Part shown: in pieces, positions 1 through 7,641 of the stretch | How positions within the stretch are numbered: position 1 is the first letter of the stretch | How the letters are laid out: each line of letters starts with the position of its first letter | Assembly (NCBI GenBank): GCA_039029355.1 | Contig: JBCCGI010000163.1 | Location: forward strand, 1 to 8,484 | Reading direction: 5' to 3' | Origin: JBCCGI01 sp039029355 | GTDB taxonomy: Bacteria; Planctomycetota; UBA1135; GCA-002686595 | Length of the DNA: 8,484 nt | The notes under the pieces: generated by a model | Told to the model about the DNA's origin: nothing | Database searches by the model: none | What the model saw: the letters and a program-made list of their open reading frames with translations, nothing else | Made by a program: the position numbers and the translations under genes

Positions 1-213
1 CTCCTCGCCTGCGAGCTCTTCACGACGCTGGACGAAGCCCGCTACCTGGTGGAGCGATTCCGCGTCGAGTACAACACCAAGAGGCCTCACAGCGGCCTCA
101 GCTATCAGACCCCGGCGGAGTTTGCGGCGAGCTGTGCGCCCACCGACGCCGCTCCGCTCCGTCTCCGGGCGCGCAGCTCGACCGGCGGATCACAACTCAA
201 CCGACTCTCATAG
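1..213 (+). CDS. IS3-family transposase OrfB, C-terminal end (partial at window start)
   Basis: Frame 1 is open from the first base to a TAG at 211-213, giving the last 70 residues of a protein whose start lies outside the window. The segment LFTTLDEARYLVERFRVEYN followed by KRPHSGLSYQTPAEF is the classic C-terminal end of IS3-family OrfB (rve-type DDE transposase): the R.EYN..RPHSGL.Y.TP.EF signature that follows the last catalytic glutamate. The DDE residues themselves lie upstream of the window. After the motif is a divergent tail of about 25 residues, rich in Ala, Arg and Ser. The stop is followed within a few bases by what looks like the right terminal inverted repeat, as expected where orfB runs almost to the element end. 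Whether the element is intact cannot be judged here. The family call is firm; the IS subgroup is not determined. Confidence 0.9.
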   Translation, partial: LLACELFTTLDEARYLVERFRVEYNTKRPHSGLSYQTPAEFAASCAPTDAAPLRLRARSSTGGSQLNRLS

Positions 214-242
214 CGGCTGGACCGAGAAACGGGGTCACCCCA
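1..242 (+). mobile_element. Right end of an IS3-family insertion sequence
   Basis: The transposase tail is followed by about 29 bases ending in CA. The stretch at about 217-242 contains ctggaccgagaaacgggg and then tcacccca. IS3-family right ends typically finish in CA and carry a GGACC...AAACGGGG-like terminal repeat close to the orfB stop. The boundary at 242 is therefore inferred from the pattern. The matching left end (starting TG) and the short target duplication are outside the window, so the boundary and any duplication cannot be confirmed. Confidence 0.7.
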
Positions 243-393
243 CTTCCAGACTTCCGTCGCGAACTCGACCGAGGTGGTTGTCGGGGCGAGTACCGAAATC
301 GCGCCTCCCATAGTCACCGTCGCAAGGCCGCGCGCTCTCTCTGTCTGCGTGGGATCTAGCCATCGCGATCCCAAGCCGAGCACGGCCTTGGAC

Positions 394-571
394 CAGTGGC
401 TCCCCGAGTAGGACGCTAGTTCGAACTCCGCCCGGAGAGCGCCAGAGAGAGCGGATCGCCGTTCCCAGGCCCTGAGGGCATGTCTCGAGTTCGAAGGCCG
501 TCCAACTCGGTACCAGTAGCACGGTAGGTTCGAACCCCGGCACTGGGTACCCCGAGTCGGACTCGAACCCG
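394..571 (-). repeat. Degenerate tRNA-3'-half-like repeat cluster
   Basis: Four T-loop-like cores, TTCGAA or CTCGAA, fall at 419-426, 489-496, 528-535 and 561-568. Three are preceded by similar sequence: gtggctccccgagtaggac (396-414), then ctcggtaccagtagcacgg (506-524), then ctgggtaccccgagtcgga (543-561). The first and third share ccccgagt(a/c)ggac. Read on the minus strand, each unit resembles a tRNA T-arm followed by the 3' strand of an acceptor stem. The copy at 543-571 is the most tRNA-like: the predicted T-stem has only 3 of 5 pairs, and no 5' half with a matching acceptor strand or anticodon arm is visible. These are therefore not functional tRNA genes. They could be decayed tRNA fragments or attachment-site debris from past integrations, or a chance family of short repeats. 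Confidence 0.4.
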
Positions 572-809
572 CTTCGGCCGCGCATCAACAAACCCGAGCA
601 TCCGCGGCGGCCCCACGCCCGACCGCGTTTAGTCCATTGCCCACACTCTGCCCCACGCGCAGCCGAGGCGCTCCGGGGCCGAGTTCTCGACGACCCGTTG
701 CCTCTTCTCGGCCCGCACGCCATCTTGGATGTCGCATTGGGGGCATCGCCCCGCTCCTTGACCACGCGCCCGCTCGCACTTCGTGGGCCGTGCTCGCCAC
801 TCGCACCTT

Positions 810-815
810 GGGAGA
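810..815 (+). promoter_or_regulatory. Ribosome binding site deciding the toxin start
   Basis: GGGAGA lies four bases before the ATG at 820. This ATG opens directly into an N-terminal signal peptide (positive residues, then an LALLALALGFGL core). Together these support 820 over the upstream in-frame TTG at 637. Confidence 0.7.
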
Positions 816-819
816 CCTC

Positions 820-3800
820 ATGCCGCGTTCGTTCGCGAGCCGCCCGCTCGCCCTCCTTGCATTGGCCCTCGGCTTCGGCCTGACCTCCGGAGGCGCCAGC
901 ACGCCTCAGCCCGCGCCGCCGGAGCCCGTCACGATTGCGGCGGTCCAGCTCTCCAACCCGCCGGCGAGCCTCGAGAGCAACTGCACCGACTGCCCGCCGT
1001 CGGTGACGTTCCCCAGCGGCCCGACCGTGCCCGTCTGCCACGAGGGGGTCCAGGCCTTCCCGCTCCAGAACTGCCTGCCCGGAGGAGGCAGCCCGCCGAT
1101 GGAGCCGCCGCCCGCAGGTGGCGGGGGAGGCGGAAGCGGTGGCGCGTACGCCTGCGCCTGCTGGCACATCGAGAACCACTTCCCGCTTCCGACCGTCCCC
1201 GGCGGAGAGTGCGGCCCCGGTTGTTCGACCGACGCCTTCTGCACCACGAGCTGCATGCCGGTGCCGTTCTCGGACACGAACATGGACGGCGTCTCGTGGC
1301 CCGATGACTCCGAAGAGCCCGGCCCCGGCGAGCCTGGCTGGACGTACGCCGCCGACCCGGCGTGGGGCGACACCGACGGCGACTCGCTCCCCAACGCGTA
1401 CGACATCTTCCCCGAGGGGCCCGAGGGGCCGATGCAGGACGGGCTCCTTCCGAACGACTTCATGACGCCGGGCGGCGGAGCGCGCGAGTTCTTCGAGAGC
1501 CTCGAGCAGATGGTCGGAGCGGAGCCTCCGATCGACCCGGCCAACTTCCCCGACCCGATCCCCGACCTCGGCTCGCCGCCCGACGGACAGCTCACGCTTG
1601 GTGAGGCCGTGGCCGCGCTCCTCGAAGTGGTCGGCGAGCACGCCGCCGAGCACAACGAGGCCTACGAGGGCATGAAGGTCGACGGCAGGATGACCCCGGA
1701 GGAGCAGGAGCAATACCGCGACTTCGTGGAGAGCCTGCAGGAGGTCAACTCACTGGGCGACTTCGGCTACTCGCTCCTGCAGACGCTCGGCGCCGACGTG
1801 TTCGGGGACGCCTACGAGGAGATCGAGTCCTGGCTCGAGAACATCATCGAGACGACCGACCAGTCGCTGAGCGAGATGAACTTCGACATCGAGGGCGTCG
1901 GCGGCAACGTCGAGGTCTACAGGATCCGCGACGCGCAGGGCAGCCACCTGACGGCGAAGTTTCTGTACGACGAGCAGGGCGTCAACGCCGGCGTTGAGTT
2001 CTACGACGAGAACGGCGACCAGATCGACCCCGAGGGCGTCGGCGAAGACAGCCCGTTCAAGAACGTCGTCGAGTGGCTCTCCAGCGTCTTCGGCGATCCG
2101 GTCAGCACCGCCTCCGGCGCGTTCCTGTACGACCACACCGACCTGGTGATCCCGGGTCGCGGCCCCACGCTGGAGATCAAGCGCCACTACTCCAGCCGCA
2201 GCCCGCGGCGCGGGATCCTGGGTCACGGCTGGACCATGCCGTTGCTCGAGACCTACCTCTTGGTCTGGCCGAGCGCGGACGGCTTTCCCGGTGTGCTGCA
2301 GATCGCGTGGGGCGACGGCACCGTCAGTACCTTCCGCGCCGACCCGGACGATCTCGGCCTTTGGCTGGGCGTCGATGGCGAGTTCGGCAAGGTGCGCGCG
2401 TTGCAGTCGCAGGGGCTGACGGCCTGCGACGTGTCCAACAACCTCCCCGGTTTCGTCTACCGCGCGCCCGATGGTCAGGAGTTCCACTTCTGCCCGCCGG
2501 TCTGGGTCGCAGGTCTCGGGCGAGGCTCGGTCGGGTGGCTGCGGGCGGTCTCCGACCCGTACGGCAACGCGATTCTCTTCCGCCGCAACGGGTTCGGCGA
2601 CCCGTACGAGATCGTCGACACGCTGGGCCGCATGATGACGCTGGAGTACTACGAGGATCCGAAGAGCGGCCTCCTCAAGTCGATCACCGACTGGACCGGG
2701 CGCGAGATCACCTACGACTACGACTCGCATGGCGACCTGGTCAGCGTCGAGCTACCCGAGGCGCTCTTCCTCGACGACGGCGATGCGCTCCAGACGGGCC
2801 GCCACCGCATCGACTACACCTACGACGAAGACCCGGACGGCTTTGACGAGTATCCCGGCTCGGCGCTCAACCACAACCTGCTGACCGTCGCGCACGACGG
2901 CGCCGCTCCGCGCGTGACGATCTCGTACGTCACGGAGACCGGCTACAGCTTCGACAAGGTCCGCTCTCACGACGTGGGCGGAGAGGTCACCGAGTACCGC
3001 TACTTGCGCGTCGACGAGGGCGCGAGTCCCTGGCACGCCGACGTGCGCCACACGACCAGCGCCAGGCGCGCGGACGGTTCGACCGAGCGCTTCCATCACG
3101 GAGAGAGCGGGCTGCTCTACGCCCACGAGGTCGTCAACGGCAAGACCGACGCCGAAACATGGACCCTTGCGAGCGACGTCTACTCGAACCCCGACGAGAG
3201 CTTCGTCAACTCGGTCTGGTTCACGACCTACGACTACGACGACGAGTACCGCCTGCTGTCGATCGTCGAGGGCGGCGATGGGCATGCGGACACGCGCGGT
3301 ACGGCGATGGTGTACGACAGCGCGAATCCGGACCGCTCGGCGCAGCGCAACGTGCTGATGACCGTGCGGACAGCGGAAGCCGGCTCCGGGCTCGCCGACC
3401 GCATCACGACCTACGCCTACGACCCGATCACGAACCAGCCGCGGCTGGTGGTCGACGAGCTCGGCCGGTCCTGGACCCGCACCTTTGCGCACCAGGAGCT
3501 GACCTACGAAGATGCCCGCGACCACGAGCGCCTACACCACTGGCGCATGCTGCCCGATCCCGACGTGGACCCGGTCTGGGCCGCGGCGGTCGAACCGCTC
3601 TTCGGCCTGGGCGACGTGAACCAGGACGGCGTCCTCGGCGGCGGCTTCGAGCCGATCCGTTTCGAGGAGCCCGAGCTCGTGATCGCCGCTCCCGACGGCC
3701 CCGAGCCGAGCGGAGGCTCGACGACCATCACGCCGACCTCCCTCGCGGCCTACGACCAGCACGGGGGTCTCGTCACGCTCGTCGACGAGGAGGGCATGCT

Positions 3801-6800
3801 TACGACGATCGAGTGGGGCGGCGGGCATCCGGTCGTCGTCATCGACGACGACGGCGGCTTGGACCTGACCACCGAGCTCACCTGGGGCGCGCTAAGCCGC
3901 GCGACGGGCGAGCGCCTCCCCGACGGCCGCGAGCGCGAAATCGACTACGACGCCCGCGACAACCTGATCGAGCTGCGCGAGCTGCCCGCGGCCAAGGGCT
4001 CGTCGTCGGACTCCGCGCCGCCTCTGCTCCTGCCCAAGGAAGCCAGCGTCCGCACCGACGGCAAGGCGATCGTGCGTCGCGCGTTCTACGACCTCGCGGG
4101 GCGGACCGTGGGCGTCTCCCCGGCGAGCTTCGCCGGAGGGGGAGACTACGCGGCGGGCCTGACTCCACGCCTCGATCTACGCGCCACGTACGACGTCGCC
4201 GACCGCCTCGCAACGCTTCGGAGGCACGTGTACGACGGTGGGGGAGCCGTGCTCGACGAGGGAACCTGGACCTATGAGTACGACCCGGCCGGCAACCTGA
4301 TCGAGGAGACGACGCCGCTCGGAGCAACGCTCGTGTCGACGTTCGACACGCGCGGCCACGCGCTCTCGGTCGAGCGCCGGGCCGGCTCCACGTCATTCGG
4401 CACGCGCACGTTCGACTTCGATACCTTTGGCGCGCCGACTCATGTGCGCACGCCGCTCGGCCACGCGACGCGCATGGAGTACGACGGCTTCGGCCAACTC
4501 GCGAGCCAGCTATCGCCCCTGGGCCGTGAGACGACGTTCGTGGTCGACGAAGCGGGTCGCGTGCTCGAAGAGAACGTCGAGAGCGGCACCCTGGCGAGTA
4601 CCAAGTACGAGTACGACAGCCGCGACCGAATCACCGCGGTCTCGCGCAAGAACCTGATCCTGCGGCTCGACGGCTCGGTCGAAGCCAGCTCGCCCGCCTG
4701 GGTGCGCGAGGAGCGCGGGTGGGGTGCCGGGCCGGGGCGCCTTCTCTGGCGCGTCGTCGATCCCAGCGGCCTCACGCGGCTCGTGCGCCACCGCTACGAC
4801 TCCGCCGGACGGCGCACCGAAATCTGGCATGGAGCCGCGGACGAGGTCGGTCTGGTCGAGGAGCTCGACCCCGCGGGGAGGCCGGTCGCACGGACCTTCC
4901 ACATGGGAGGAACCGGGGGCCTCGGAGCCCCCGCGCTCTCCCGCGCGTGGTTGCACCACGACCGCCACGGACGCCTCCTCTACGACCAGGCGCCGACCGG
5001 CGGCGTCACGCAAACCATCCGAGATGCGTCGGGCTTCGTCGCGTTGCGGATCGACCCCAAAGGTCGCGAGGAGCGCTTCTCGCTCGACAGCCGCGGTGGC
5101 GCACGGCTTCAGGTCGAAGTGGATCCGCAGGGGCTGCCCGACCGCAGCGTCGCGCGCGACTTCGACGTGGAGGGCAACCTCGAGCTCCTGACCGACGCGC
5201 GCTCGCACCAGACGCGCTTCACCTGGGACGAACTCGGCCGCCGCACCGGCCGGATCTTCCACGATGGAAGCGCCGAGACGCTGACTTACGACGACGACGA
5301 CCGGCTCGACCTCTGGAGCTACCCCGGCGGCCGGGTTTGGGACTACGGCTACGACGCGGGCGGCCGCCTGACTTCGCTCATCGCCTCCGGGCCCGAGCTC
5401 GGGGTAACGCGGACGCTGGGCTACGACGCCCTCGACCGCGCGAACGTCATCACCGACACGGTCAGCGGCTCTGCGACGGTCTTCACGCGCCGCGAGCACA
5501 CCTCGCTCGGCGCGTTGGTCCGCGATGAAACCCAGGTTGCGGGTGAGGCGCCGCGCGTGTTCACGGCCGAGGTCGACGCGACCGGAGCGCCGCTTCGCGT
5601 AACCTATCCCTCGCAGCTCCGCGTCCGGCGCGACCGCGACGCGCTAGGGCGGCTCGCGGGCCTCGTGCGCGAGGGACCGCTGCCAACGTCGATCGCGACC
5701 TTCCCCGACCCCTGGGGCCTCAGTCGTTTCCACCGCGCGGTCCTGGGCGCCTCCGGAGCGGAGCTGATCCGCGACCACGACGCGGCCGGCAGGCGGCGCG
5801 AGGAGCGCATCGTCAACAGCGGCGGCCAGATCCTGCAGGGCTTCCACCTCAACGTCGATCTCGCCTCGAATCCGATCCAGCGGACGGACCTGGAGAGCGG
5901 TTGCTCCGAGCGCTTCGAGTACGACGGCTTCCGACGCCTGGTGCGGTGGGACTTCGACCTAGAGAACCTGCTCGGCGGGGGACGCACGGTCACCTGGAAC
6001 TGGGACCCGGCCGACAATCTCACGCTTCTCACCGACACGCTCACGCCAGGCGGTGCGACCGGCAGCTACGACGCGCTGAACCGGCTCGACGGCTTCGCAC
6101 CGCTCTACGGCGGCCTGGCTCACGAGCCGACCGGAGAGGAGAGCTACCACACCGAGGGCGCCGCGCAGCTCAACCTCACCTACGACGCACTCGGCCGTCC
6201 GGGCAGCGTCGTGCGCACCGACGCATCGGGCACGAGTCTCGTCTCCTACGCTTTCGACGGTCTGGACCGCATCGCGTCAGTCAGCGACTCCGAGCTCGGC
6301 GCGACGCGCTATGGCTGGTTCGGAGGCGCACTGCACGAGAGCCTCAGCCCAACGGCTCACATGGAGTACGCACCGGGCTTCGACGAGCACACGCCGCTGT
6401 GGCGCCTGCGCGACAACGCGGAGGAGCTCTACGTCTTCGTCGACCACGCCGGCAACGTCAGCGGCCTGACCGACGGCTATCAGCTGGTCGAGAGCTACCG
6501 CTACGACCCCTTCGGCCAGCCTCGCGAGTCGGCGACGCCCCTTGCCGTCTCCGCGAGCTCCATCGGCAACGACCTCTTCTTCCAGGCGCGCCCCTTCGAC
6601 CTGCGCTCGGGCTACGCACTGCTCGGCACTCGCCAGCTCGACACCCAGGCGTGCCGCTTCGTTGCGCGCGATCCGCTGGGGGAGGCCGCGGGCCTCAACC
6701 TCTACTCCTACGCCCGCGCCAACCCGCTGCGCTGGACCGACCCAACCGGCCTGGCGCCGGAGGACACCCCGGGCGAGTCTCCCATCCGTCCCAACTGGTC

Positions 6801-7524
6801 GCCGCTGTTCCCCGATCGCCTCGAAGGCTCGATCCCGCAGCACGACAACCCGATCGCCGTGATGGACGCAATCGTCCAGTTCTGGTCGCCGATCCTCTCC
6901 GACGGCATCGAGGGGTCCTTCGCGGATCTGAGTCAGGATCAGATGCAAGAGGTGCTGGAGACGTTCGATGCGGAGCACTCGTTTGGGGAACACGAGTCGA
7001 TCGATCGGACGCTCGAGTGGGTGCACGATGGCCTGCAGCATCTGGAGGCGCTCGAGATGCTGGACACGGCCGCGGCGTTCCTTGACCCGATTGGCACGGC
7101 GGTCGAGGCGGGCCTAACCGCCGTCGGTGTCGACGAGGACATCGCCGCTGGAGTCGGCTTCGCCACAGGGGTCGTCGCCACCGGCGGAACCAAGCTGCTG
7201 ACAAAGGGTGCGCGAGAGGGCGGCGAGAGACTCCTCGCTAGGGGAGGCACCAATCCCCTAAAGGGAACTCGATACACGGACAAGGTGCGCCGGCAGATGG
7301 AGCCCAATCCAAGGACGGGGCGCCCGGACCACCACGGCTTCCCGCGCGAGGTGGACAACTATGCTGGGGACGGCACTCAGACGACGATTCGAGGAGAGGA
7401 CGGGATCGACAGAACCCAAGTCGAGTTGCCTGGCTCGCTCAACGGACGCGACGGAGTCTTTGAGTGGCTCATCGAGCCCGGCGGAACCGTCAATCACAGA
7501 CTGTTCCGGCCCAATCAGCAATGA
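820..7524 (+). CDS. Secreted RHS/YD-repeat polymorphic toxin with unclassified C-terminal tip
   Basis: The protein has 2,234 residues. Residues 1-27 form a Sec-type signal peptide. Residues 45-150 are Pro/Gly-rich with ten cysteines (C55, 58, 73, 85, 112, 114, 131, 135, 141, 145). Acidic loops DTNMDG (152-157) and DTDGD...YD (184-195) look calcium-binding. PDGQLTLGE and VDGRMTPEE (254-295) resemble EF-hand half-loops. A DUF6531-type domain starts at GDPVSTASGAF (425). YD repeats run from about 580 to 1890 (for example YDYDSHGDL at 632 and YEYDPAGNL at 1152). An insert around 905-985 carries the dockerin-like loop GDVNQDGVL (931-939). The RHS core runs from YRYDPFGQ (1893) through RDPLGEAAGLNLYSYARANP to DPTGL (1974-1978). 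In the RHS/TcC model D1951 and D1974 would be the self-cleavage aspartates, freeing residues 1979-2234. There is no PAAR or VgrG-like part, so Sec export to the envelope or outside is more likely than type VI delivery. It probably acts on competing bacteria, with the downstream gene as immunity. Confidence 0.92.
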   Translation: MPRSFASRPLALLALALGFGLTSGGASTPQPAPPEPVTIAAVQLSNPPASLESNCTDCPPSVTFPSGPTVPVCHEGVQAFPLQNCLPGGGSPPMEPPPAGGGGGGSGGAYACACWHIENHFPLPTVPGGECGPGCSTDAFCTTSCMPVPFSDTNMDGVSWPDDSEEPGPGEPGWTYAADPAWGDTDGDSLPNAYDIFPEGPEGPMQDGLLPNDFMTPGGGAREFFESLEQMVGAEPPIDPANFPDPIPDLGSPPDGQLTLGEAVAALLEVVGEHAAEHNEAYEGMKVDGRMTPEEQEQYRDFVESLQEVNSLGDFGYSLLQTLGADVFGDAYEEIESWLENIIETTDQSLSEMNFDIEGVGGNVEVYRIRDAQGSHLTAKFLYDEQGVNAGVEFYDENGDQIDPEGVGEDSPFKNVVEWLSSVFGDPVSTASGAFLYDHTDLVIPGRGPTLEIKRHYSSRSPRRGILGHGWTMPLLETYLLVWPSADGFPGVLQIAWGDGTVSTFRADPDDLGLWLGVDGEFGKVRALQSQGLTACDVSNNLPGFVYRAPDGQEFHFCPPVWVAGLGRGSVGWLRAVSDPYGNAILFRRNGFGDPYEIVDTLGRMMTLEYYEDPKSGLLKSITDWTGREITYDYDSHGDLVSVELPEALFLDDGDALQTGRHRIDYTYDEDPDGFDEYPGSALNHNLLTVAHDGAAPRVTISYVTETGYSFDKVRSHDVGGEVTEYRYLRVDEGASPWHADVRHTTSARRADGSTERFHHGESGLLYAHEVVNGKTDAETWTLASDVYSNPDESFVNSVWFTTYDYDDEYRLLSIVEGGDGHADTRGTAMVYDSANPDRSAQRNVLMTVRTAEAGSGLADRITTYAYDPITNQPRLVVDELGRSWTRTFAHQELTYEDARDHERLHHWRMLPDPDVDPVWAAAVEPLFGLGDVNQDGVLGGGFEPIRFEEPELVIAAPDGPEPSGGSTTITPTSLAAYDQHGGLVTLVDEEGMLTTIEWGGGHPVVVIDDDGGLDLTTELTWGALSRATGERLPDGREREIDYDARDNLIELRELPAAKGSSSDSAPPLLLPKEASVRTDGKAIVRRAFYDLAGRTVGVSPASFAGGGDYAAGLTPRLDLRATYDVADRLATLRRHVYDGGGAVLDEGTWTYEYDPAGNLIEETTPLGATLVSTFDTRGHALSVERRAGSTSFGTRTFDFDTFGAPTHVRTPLGHATRMEYDGFGQLASQLSPLGRETTFVVDEAGRVLEENVESGTLASTKYEYDSRDRITAVSRKNLILRLDGSVEASSPAWVREERGWGAGPGRLLWRVVDPSGLTRLVRHRYDSAGRRTEIWHGAADEVGLVEELDPAGRPVARTFHMGGTGGLGAPALSRAWLHHDRHGRLLYDQAPTGGVTQTIRDASGFVALRIDPKGREERFSLDSRGGARLQVEVDPQGLPDRSVARDFDVEGNLELLTDARSHQTRFTWDELGRRTGRIFHDGSAETLTYDDDDRLDLWSYPGGRVWDYGYDAGGRLTSLIASGPELGVTRTLGYDALDRANVITDTVSGSATVFTRREHTSLGALVRDETQVAGEAPRVFTAEVDATGAPLRVTYPSQLRVRRDRDALGRLAGLVREGPLPTSIATFPDPWGLSRFHRAVLGASGAELIRDHDAAGRRREERIVNSGGQILQGFHLNVDLASNPIQRTDLESGCSERFEYDGFRRLVRWDFDLENLLGGGRTVTWNWDPADNLTLLTDTLTPGGATGSYDALNRLDGFAPLYGGLAHEPTGEESYHTEGAAQLNLTYDALGRPGSVVRTDASGTSLVSYAFDGLDRIASVSDSELGATRYGWFGGALHESLSPTAHMEYAPGFDEHTPLWRLRDNAEELYVFVDHAGNVSGLTDGYQLVESYRYDPFGQPRESATPLAVSASSIGNDLFFQARPFDLRSGYALLGTRQLDTQACRFVARDPLGEAAGLNLYSYARANPLRWTDPTGLAPEDTPGESPIRPNWSPLFPDRLEGSIPQHDNPIAVMDAIVQFWSPILSDGIEGSFADLSQDQMQEVLETFDAEHSFGEHESIDRTLEWVHDGLQHLEALEMLDTAAAFLDPIGTAVEAGLTAVGVDEDIAAGVGFATGVVATGGTKLLTKGAREGGERLLARGGTNPLKGTRYTDKVRRQMEPNPRTGRPDHHGFPREVDNYAGDGTQTTIRGEDGIDRTQVELPGSLNGRDGVFEWLIEPGGTVNHRLFRPNQQ
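6496..6753 (+). other. RHS-repeat-associated core domain with predicted self-cleavage site
   Basis: Residues 1893-1978 of the toxin run from YRYDPFGQ through GYALLGTRQLDTQACRFVAR, a version of the usual G.YYLRARYYDP..GRF..RDP, to NLYSYARANPLRW and DPTGL. Both aspartates expected of the RHS/TcC aspartyl autoprotease are present (D1951 in RDPLG and D1974 in DPTGL). Cleavage would be predicted after L1978. The usual RARYYDP is replaced by GTRQLDT, a mild divergence. Self-cleavage is inferred from the family, not shown. Confidence 0.85.
7255..7521 (+). other. C-terminal toxin tip domain of unrecognised family
   Basis: This is roughly the last 89 residues (2146-2234) of the RHS protein. They follow a helical, hydrophobic pre-toxin stretch (about 2075-2125, containing LDPIGTAVEAGLTAVG and AAGVGFATGVVATGG). 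Conserved-looking blocks are GTRYTDKVRRQM (2149-2160), RPDHHGFPREVDN (2168-2180), IRGEDGIDR, and the end GVFEWLIEP followed by NHRLFRP (2225-2231). Possible active residues are Y2152, H2171/H2172, R2227 and H2226. The small size and the terminal strand-turn-strand with HR recall BECR-fold RNase tips of polymorphic toxins. That is inference from shape; I cannot assign a named Ntox or Tox family. Codon third positions ending in A or T are about 26% here against about 8% in the RHS core (counted by eye). Confidence 0.6.
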
Positions 7525-7555
7525 GCTGAAAGCGCACTCGGGGTCCAGCGAAGTT

Positions 7556-7573
7556 GGTGCGAATCAACGCACC
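7556..7573 (+). other. Perfect 6-bp stem-loop in the toxin-immunity spacer
   Basis: GGTGCG, loop AATCAA, CGCACC form a perfect 6-bp stem with a 6-base loop 32 bases after the toxin stop. No T-run follows, so it is not a clear intrinsic terminator. It could be an mRNA processing or stabilising hairpin between the two genes, or chance. Confidence 0.45.
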
Positions 7574-7641
7574 CGACAGCGGTCGCGTTGGTAACCTCAA
7601 GGTCAGGCCGCGAGGACTGCATCCCATCCAGAGATCTACGC

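Larger units (their letters stand above)
243..819. other. Gene-free stretch between IS end and toxin gene
   Basis: About 577 bases without a convincing gene. Open frames on both strands lack recognisable domains and look like GC-rich chance frames. The toxin frame can be extended upstream to a TTG at 637, but the extra 61 residues are Arg/Pro/Ser-rich, lack any motif, and would bury the signal peptide. Visible content is a 6-bp hairpin GGGATC/GATCCC (351-372), the tRNA-like degenerate repeats at about 394-571, and a GGGG/CCCC hairpin near 738-752. The toxin promoter should lie in the 3' part, but I see no convincing -35/-10 pair. Confidence 0.6.

Noticed and set aside
543..600. Intact tRNA gene on the minus strand
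   Set aside because: T-stem pairing is only partial, and no matching 5' acceptor strand, D-arm or anticodon arm is visible in the adjacent sequence.
758..786. Possible promoter for the toxin with TTGACC at 758-763
   Set aside because: No TATAAT-like box at a suitable distance (the expected position is GC-rich), so it cannot be supported.
637..819. In-frame upstream extension of the toxin from a TTG start
   Set aside because: It would bury the signal peptide, lacks any motif and has no ribosome site; ATG 820 has GGGAGA in front and opens into a clean signal sequence.
235..1713. Long minus-strand open frame of 492 codons
   Set aside because: Arg/Gly/Val-rich with no domain. It mirrors the GC-rich toxin gene and crosses the IS boundary and the gap, typical of an antisense shadow in high-GC DNA.
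5901..7085. 394-codon + strand frame inside the toxin gene
   Set aside because: Arg-rich shadow of the RHS frame with no recognisable domain; the RHS frame carries clear family motifs throughout.
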